A stretch of DNA of 34,733 bases, taken from T1Sed10-7 sp046483565. GTDB taxonomy: Bacteria > Actinomycetota > Nitriliruptoria > Nitriliruptorales > Nitriliruptoraceae. Below are positions 31,817 to 34,733 of the stretch, piece after piece (position 1 is the stretch's first letter; each line of letters begins with the position of its first letter). The stretch spans positions 1 through 34,733 of the forward strand of contig JAWOCZ010000049.1 of assembly GCA_046483565.1 (NCBI GenBank), given 5' to 3'. The notes beneath the pieces were generated by a model that was not told the DNA's origin, made no database searches, and was given only the letters and a program-made list of their open reading frames with translations. The translations under genes and the position numbers were made by a program.

Positions 31817-32541
31817 GCGCCAGCCCTCCCTGGTCGCAGGTCCGGAGCGCGCAGCTCCGACACCAGGCGGTAGCGATCACCTCGGTACAGCGAGCGCACA
31901 TACTCGATGGGGCATCCGTCGGTGTCGCGGGTGATCCGCTCGAACAGGAACGCCGGGGAGTGGACCGGTGCCTCGAGGAGCTCGGCCTCGTCCTCGCTCA
32001 GCACCGTCGGCTCGACGGTCTGTACCCCCTCGGCGATGCGAATCCCGAACGTGTCCCGAAGCAGGTCGTAGAAGCTGTGCTCCTCGAGTTCCTTCGCCGA
32101 CAACCCGGGCACCTTGGCCGCCGGTGCGTGCAGCGTCTCCACCGCCATGGGCTCGCCGTCGGCAAGGCGTAGCCGCCGCGTTCGCACGACGCTCTCGCGA
32201 GGGGAGATCTCCAACCAACGTCCCACCCGTGCACCCGCATCGTTGGTCTCGAGGGAGAGGGTCCGGGAGCCCGGCGTGAAGCCGCGAAGTCGCATGTCCT
32301 CGGAGAACGAGGTCATCGTGAGCGGTTGCGAGATCTTCGGCTGTGCAACGAAAGTCCCGCTTCCCTGCCGCGTGGCGAGGTAGCCCTCTGCAACCAGCTT
32401 CGCGATGACCTGCCGCAGGGTCATACGCGAGACACCGAACTGCGCCGCAAGCTGACGTTCCGGCGGGATGACCGTGCCGATCTCCTGCCCATCTATCAGT
32501 TCGAGCAGAGCAGCGTGAACGGCTTCGTGCTTCAACGCCAT
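31813..32541 (-). CDS. GntR/HutC-family regulator (DasR/NagR-like)
   Basis: The product is 242 residues. Residues 5-68 form a GntR winged helix (IPPERQLAAQFGVSRMTLRQ, then VAEGYLATRQGSGTFVAQ). Residues 75-235 form a UTRA effector domain (TSFSEDMRLRGFTPGS, FLFERITRDTDGCPIEYVRSLYRGDRYRL). Regulators of this type control amino-sugar genes and release DNA on binding GlcN-6-P or GlcNAc-6-P. It is the first gene of the operon it presumably controls. Two palindromes resembling DasR sites lie upstream (32561-32570 and 32677-32690), so autoregulation is likely. No strong ribosome site precedes the ATG at 32541. Confidence 0.92.
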   Translation of the reverse strand: MALKHEAVHAALLELIDGQEIGTVIPPERQLAAQFGVSRMTLRQVIAKLVAEGYLATRQGSGTFVAQPKISQPLTMTSFSEDMRLRGFTPGSRTLSLETNDAGARVGRWLEISPRESVVRTRRLRLADGEPMAVETLHAPAAKVPGLSAKELEEHSFYDLLRDTFGIRIAEGVQTVEPTVLSEDEAELLEAPVHSPAFLFERITRDTDGCPIEYVRSLYRGDRYRLVSELRAPDLRPGRAGA

Positions 32542-32558
32542 GGACCGCAGCCATCTGA

Positions 32559-32572
32559 TTGGTCTAGACCGA
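32559..32572. promoter_or_regulatory. dre-like operator 1 (GGTCTAGACC core)
   Basis: The perfect 10-bp palindrome GGTCTAGACC at 32561-32570 is preceded by TT. It equals the core of the DasR-responsive element (consensus about ACTGGTCTAGACCAGT). It lies 20 nt upstream of the GntR start codon and downstream of the predicted promoter, where a bound repressor would act as a roadblock. Confidence 0.8.
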
Positions 32573-32661
32573 ACATGAAACCTGCCGAGACCGCAGACTC
32601 GATCAGGGCCCCAAACCCGATGAAACGGAAGAGATCCACCAATCCTCCCTGAACAGCTGGG

Positions 32662-32690
32662 ACACTACCACGGTAATTGGCCTATACCAA
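32662..32690 (-). promoter_or_regulatory. Predicted promoter of the amino-sugar operon
   Basis: On the minus strand TTGGTA (32690-32685), a 17-nt spacer, and TAGTGT (32667-32662) form a sigma-70-type promoter. Transcription would start near 32655, giving a leader of about 110 nt before the regulator gene. The -35 box lies inside operator 2. Confidence 0.55.
32677..32690. promoter_or_regulatory. dre-like operator 2 (TTGGCCTATACCAA)
   Basis: The imperfect palindrome has outer arms TTGG and CCAA and the core pattern of GntR/HutC sites (TGGTNTANACCA). It overlaps the predicted -35 box of the leftward operon. It is also close to the start of the rightward frame-disrupted gene at 32748, which it could have controlled too. 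Confidence 0.7.
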
Positions 32691-32747
32691 AGGTTGTCAG
32701 CGACCTCTCCAGGAACGTCCCGTACGGCGTCGGGGACGCGGGAAGGC

Positions 32748-33224
32748 GTGGAACGGGTATCGGCCACGCCGATCGACCGACTGACCGCCGTCTTGCGTCG
32801 CGACTCGCTGCCCCTACTCGTCCTGGTCGCCAACCTCGTCGGGGTCTCGCTGCTGGGCGGTCCAGTGCTACCTGGGGCTGTACGAACGGCTCGTCGAGAC
32901 GGACGTATCCCCCGCCTTCCTCGGCTACACAGCTCGCGTCATCCTCCAGGTCTTCCTCGACCTTGGTGAGCGGCACTCGGCACGAAGGATCGCGGAGGTC
33001 GCGACCCGCCGCGCACCGGATCCGGGCGAGCCAACACTGGTGCGAGCCATGCTGCAGGTCGACGCCGGCCAGGCGGCGCGACGGGAGCTCGAGCCGGTGG
33101 AGTTGCTCCAGCCTTCATGGAATCCCGTCGGTTCGCCGAACTGCTGATCGGTGGCAAGGGCCGGTTCGGTCGGAGCGAGTTTCGTCGATCGCATCCTCGA
33201 ACGGCTACCCCCGACGACCGCTGA
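32748..33224 (+). pseudogene. Frame-disrupted small membrane-protein gene, family unknown
   Basis: Reading from GTG 32748, the frame gives RLTAVLRRDSLPLLVLVANL and a hydrophobic helix, then loses sense near 32855. From there the +1 frame continues as coding-looking sequence (WAVQCYLGLYERLVE, FLGYTARVILQVFLDLGE, RRIAEVATRRAPDPGEPTLV) to about 33110. The original frame may resume as MESRRFAELLIGGKGRFGRS to a stop at 33222-33224. One extra G in the GGG at 32855-32857 would explain the first shift. The helix joins smoothly if that base is removed. I do not recognise the family. It could be a true pseudogene, a programmed shift or a sequencing error. Confidence 0.45.
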
Positions 33225-33591
33225 CGGCCGACGCTTGCGGTTCGCCCACAGATGCCGCTCCTCGAAGCTCGAGGTGGATCCAACTGCAGCAGGGCAGCAA
33301 CTCCGGTGGCCCCGAGCTCTCGGAGCCGGATGCATAGCGGCGACACCATGCGGTGCCTCGACCACGACGTAGCCACCCGGTGGACGCGGCCACCGACCGG
33401 CCTCCGGTAGCTGAACGTCGTGCCGCCCAGGTGATCAGCGCGAGCCTCCGCCCCGTCATCACCCCGAAGGGTTGAGGTCAGGAGTAGAGTCCGGTGACCA
33501 TTCGATATCCGACCGCATGTCGCTCATGCCGGGACCTACCGCGGCGTCTGTGAGCGCGGCCTCGAGCGGTCGACAGAGCCCAGGAAGCCGC
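33225..33591. other. 367-nt intergenic region before the SGNH gene
   Basis: I see no supported gene. Short open frames on both strands lack family features and have mixed third-position bases, suggesting decayed or non-coding sequence. The last bases hold the ribosome site (AGGAA, 33582-33586) of the SGNH gene. Confidence 0.35.
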
Positions 33592-34733
33592 ATGACGACC
33601 TCGCTCGCCGGACCACGCACCACCGTGCTCGGTTCGTTCCTCCTCGTGCTCGTGCTCGCACTGAGCGCTCTCACTGGCGCGTCCACGGCATCTGCCGACG
33701 AGCACATCGAGGCCCCGGCGCCCTACCTTGCGCTGGGGGACTCGTTGCCCTACGGGTGGGACCCGGTGACGCCACCGTTCCCGCTGGTCACTCCGGACTT
33801 CCACGTCGGCTACCCGGAGATCTATGCCGAGCTGGCAGACCTGACGCTGACCAACGCGAGCTGCCCCGGTGAGACCTCGGGCTCGTTCCTGGATCGGGAC
33901 ACGCCCGACAACGGCTGCGGTGTCGTGATCGCCAGCCAAGGTCTCAAGGTGGACTACGGGACGGGCGCGCAGCTCGGGTTCGCGGTCGACTTCCTCACCG
34001 CCAACCCCGACACGGAACTCGTGAGTATCCAGTTGGGCGCCAACGACCTGTTCCGGTGCCAGGACGCGGAGGGTGGCTGCACGCCCGATGCCTTCGAGGA
34101 GGTCCTGGGCACGCTCGGCGGCAACCTGGCCACGGCGCTCGGGACGCTGCGCACCGTCTACGACGGCGAGATCATCGTGGTGAGCTACTACGCGCTCGAC
34201 TACAGCTCGGAGGAGGACCTCGCCATAGCCGGGGCTACCGACCAGGTGGTTTCCGGGGTCGTGGCGAGCTTCGAGGACGTGGTCGTGGCAGACGGTTCCG
34301 CAGCGCTGGCGCCGGCCGCTGCGCGCGCCGCCGGTAGCACCTGCGACGCCGGGCTGCTGCTCGACAACGGTGACGGCACCTGTGACGTCCACCCCACCGA
34401 CCGCGGACACCGCCTGATGGCCCAGGCACTCGCCGAGGCGCGGACCGGTTCGTACCTCGTCTGCCCCGCCGCACCCAGCGCATCGATCGACGCCAACGTC
34501 GACGCGGACGTCGTCGGCGTGCATGCGGACGCCATCACCTGCGCGCTCGAGTACGGCATGGTCCAAGGTTTCACCGACGGCACGTTCGGTCCGCGGACCA
34601 CGATCACGCGCGGCCAAGCCGCCACCTTCGTGCGCAACTACCTCGAGATCGGGCTCGCTGCCGACCTCGAGGAACCCGGCGAGCTGCCCTTCGACGACAT
34701 CGCGGACAGCACCCATGCCCAGAACATCGCGGC
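33592..34733 (+). CDS. Secreted SGNH/GDSL hydrolase with C-terminal SLH repeats, cut by the window edge
   Basis: The 380 visible residues begin with a signal peptide (1-35, SALTGASTASA). The SGNH catalytic blocks are YLALGDSLPYG (nucleophile S51), NASCPGETSG, QLGANDLF (N151) and CDVHPTDRGH (D265, H267). The paired cysteines around residues 91-163 fit disulfides in a secreted esterase. From residue 292 an SLH repeat follows (VHADAITCALEYGMVQGFTD, ITRGQAATFVRNYL) and a second begins before the edge. It probably removes acyl or acetyl groups from a wall polymer or lipid while bound to the envelope. AGGAA lies 5 nt before the ATG at 33592. The stop lies outside the window. Confidence 0.9.
   Translation, partial: MTTSLAGPRTTVLGSFLLVLVLALSALTGASTASADEHIEAPAPYLALGDSLPYGWDPVTPPFPLVTPDFHVGYPEIYAELADLTLTNASCPGETSGSFLDRDTPDNGCGVVIASQGLKVDYGTGAQLGFAVDFLTANPDTELVSIQLGANDLFRCQDAEGGCTPDAFEEVLGTLGGNLATALGTLRTVYDGEIIVVSYYALDYSSEEDLAIAGATDQVVSGVVASFEDVVVADGSAALAPAAARAAGSTCDAGLLLDNGDGTCDVHPTDRGHRLMAQALAEARTGSYLVCPAAPSASIDANVDADVVGVHADAITCALEYGMVQGFTDGTFGPRTTITRGQAATFVRNYLEIGLAADLEEPGELPFDDIADSTHAQNIA

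Overview
The window is very GC-rich, coding-dense actinobacterial chromosome. GTG starts are frequent, Shine-Dalgarno sites are AGGAGG-like, and TANNNT-type -10 boxes are recognisable. Several secreted enzymes carry S-layer-homology (SLH) repeats, including a form with a cysteine pair in each repeat. This combination fits a deep-branching actinobacterium, and I would guess Nitriliruptoria (Nitriliruptor, Egicoccus, Egibacter or Euzebya-like). That placement is inference from the gene set, not from a marker gene. I saw no rRNA, tRNA, CRISPR array, insertion sequence or phage gene.

Positions 1-18400 are mostly a housekeeping and cell-envelope region. In order they hold a small membrane protein (-), a DEAD-box RNA helicase (+), a DUF4203-like membrane protein (+) and a large MprF/UPF0104-type membrane protein with a degenerate kinase-like middle (+). 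Then come an alpha/beta hydrolase and a membrane protein (-), tRNA dihydrouridine synthase and Maf nucleotide pyrophosphatase (+), and a PGPGW-type membrane protein (-). They are followed by a coiled-coil NlpC/P60 peptidoglycan hydrolase with a 37-serine tract (+), O-succinylhomoserine sulfhydrylase MetZ (+), a tiny aromatic/Asp/Arg repeat protein (+) and a YVTN-type beta-propeller on an acidic stalk (+). The region ends with a translationally coupled pair of dynamin-like membrane GTPases (-).

Positions 18700-22000 hold two convergent SLH-anchored secreted enzymes, an L,D-transpeptidase and a GHL10-like glycosidase. A third SLH protein, an SGNH/GDSL esterase, runs off the right edge.

Positions 22377-32541 are one long leftward operon for uptake and catabolism of an N-acetylated amino sugar. 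The order is GntR/UTRA regulator, BadF-type GlcNAc-like kinase, SIS-domain protein, NagA deacetylase, lipoprotein solute-binding protein, two ABC permeases, two Gfo/Idh/MocA oxidoreductases, a probable 34-residue micro-ORF, and a zinc-site-lacking MDR dehydrogenase. Most junctions are 4-nt stop/start overlaps. Upstream are two palindromes that match the DasR (dre) operator style. One sits over a predicted -35 box and one lies 20 nt before the regulator's start codon. The operon has no ABC ATPase and no NagB. This suggests a shared MsiK-like ATPase and perhaps a deaminase or isomerase role for the SIS protein. The two Gfo/Idh enzymes plus the MDR enzyme are not part of the standard NagA route and are the main novelty.

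Between this operon and the SGNH gene lies a small frame-disrupted membrane-protein remnant.
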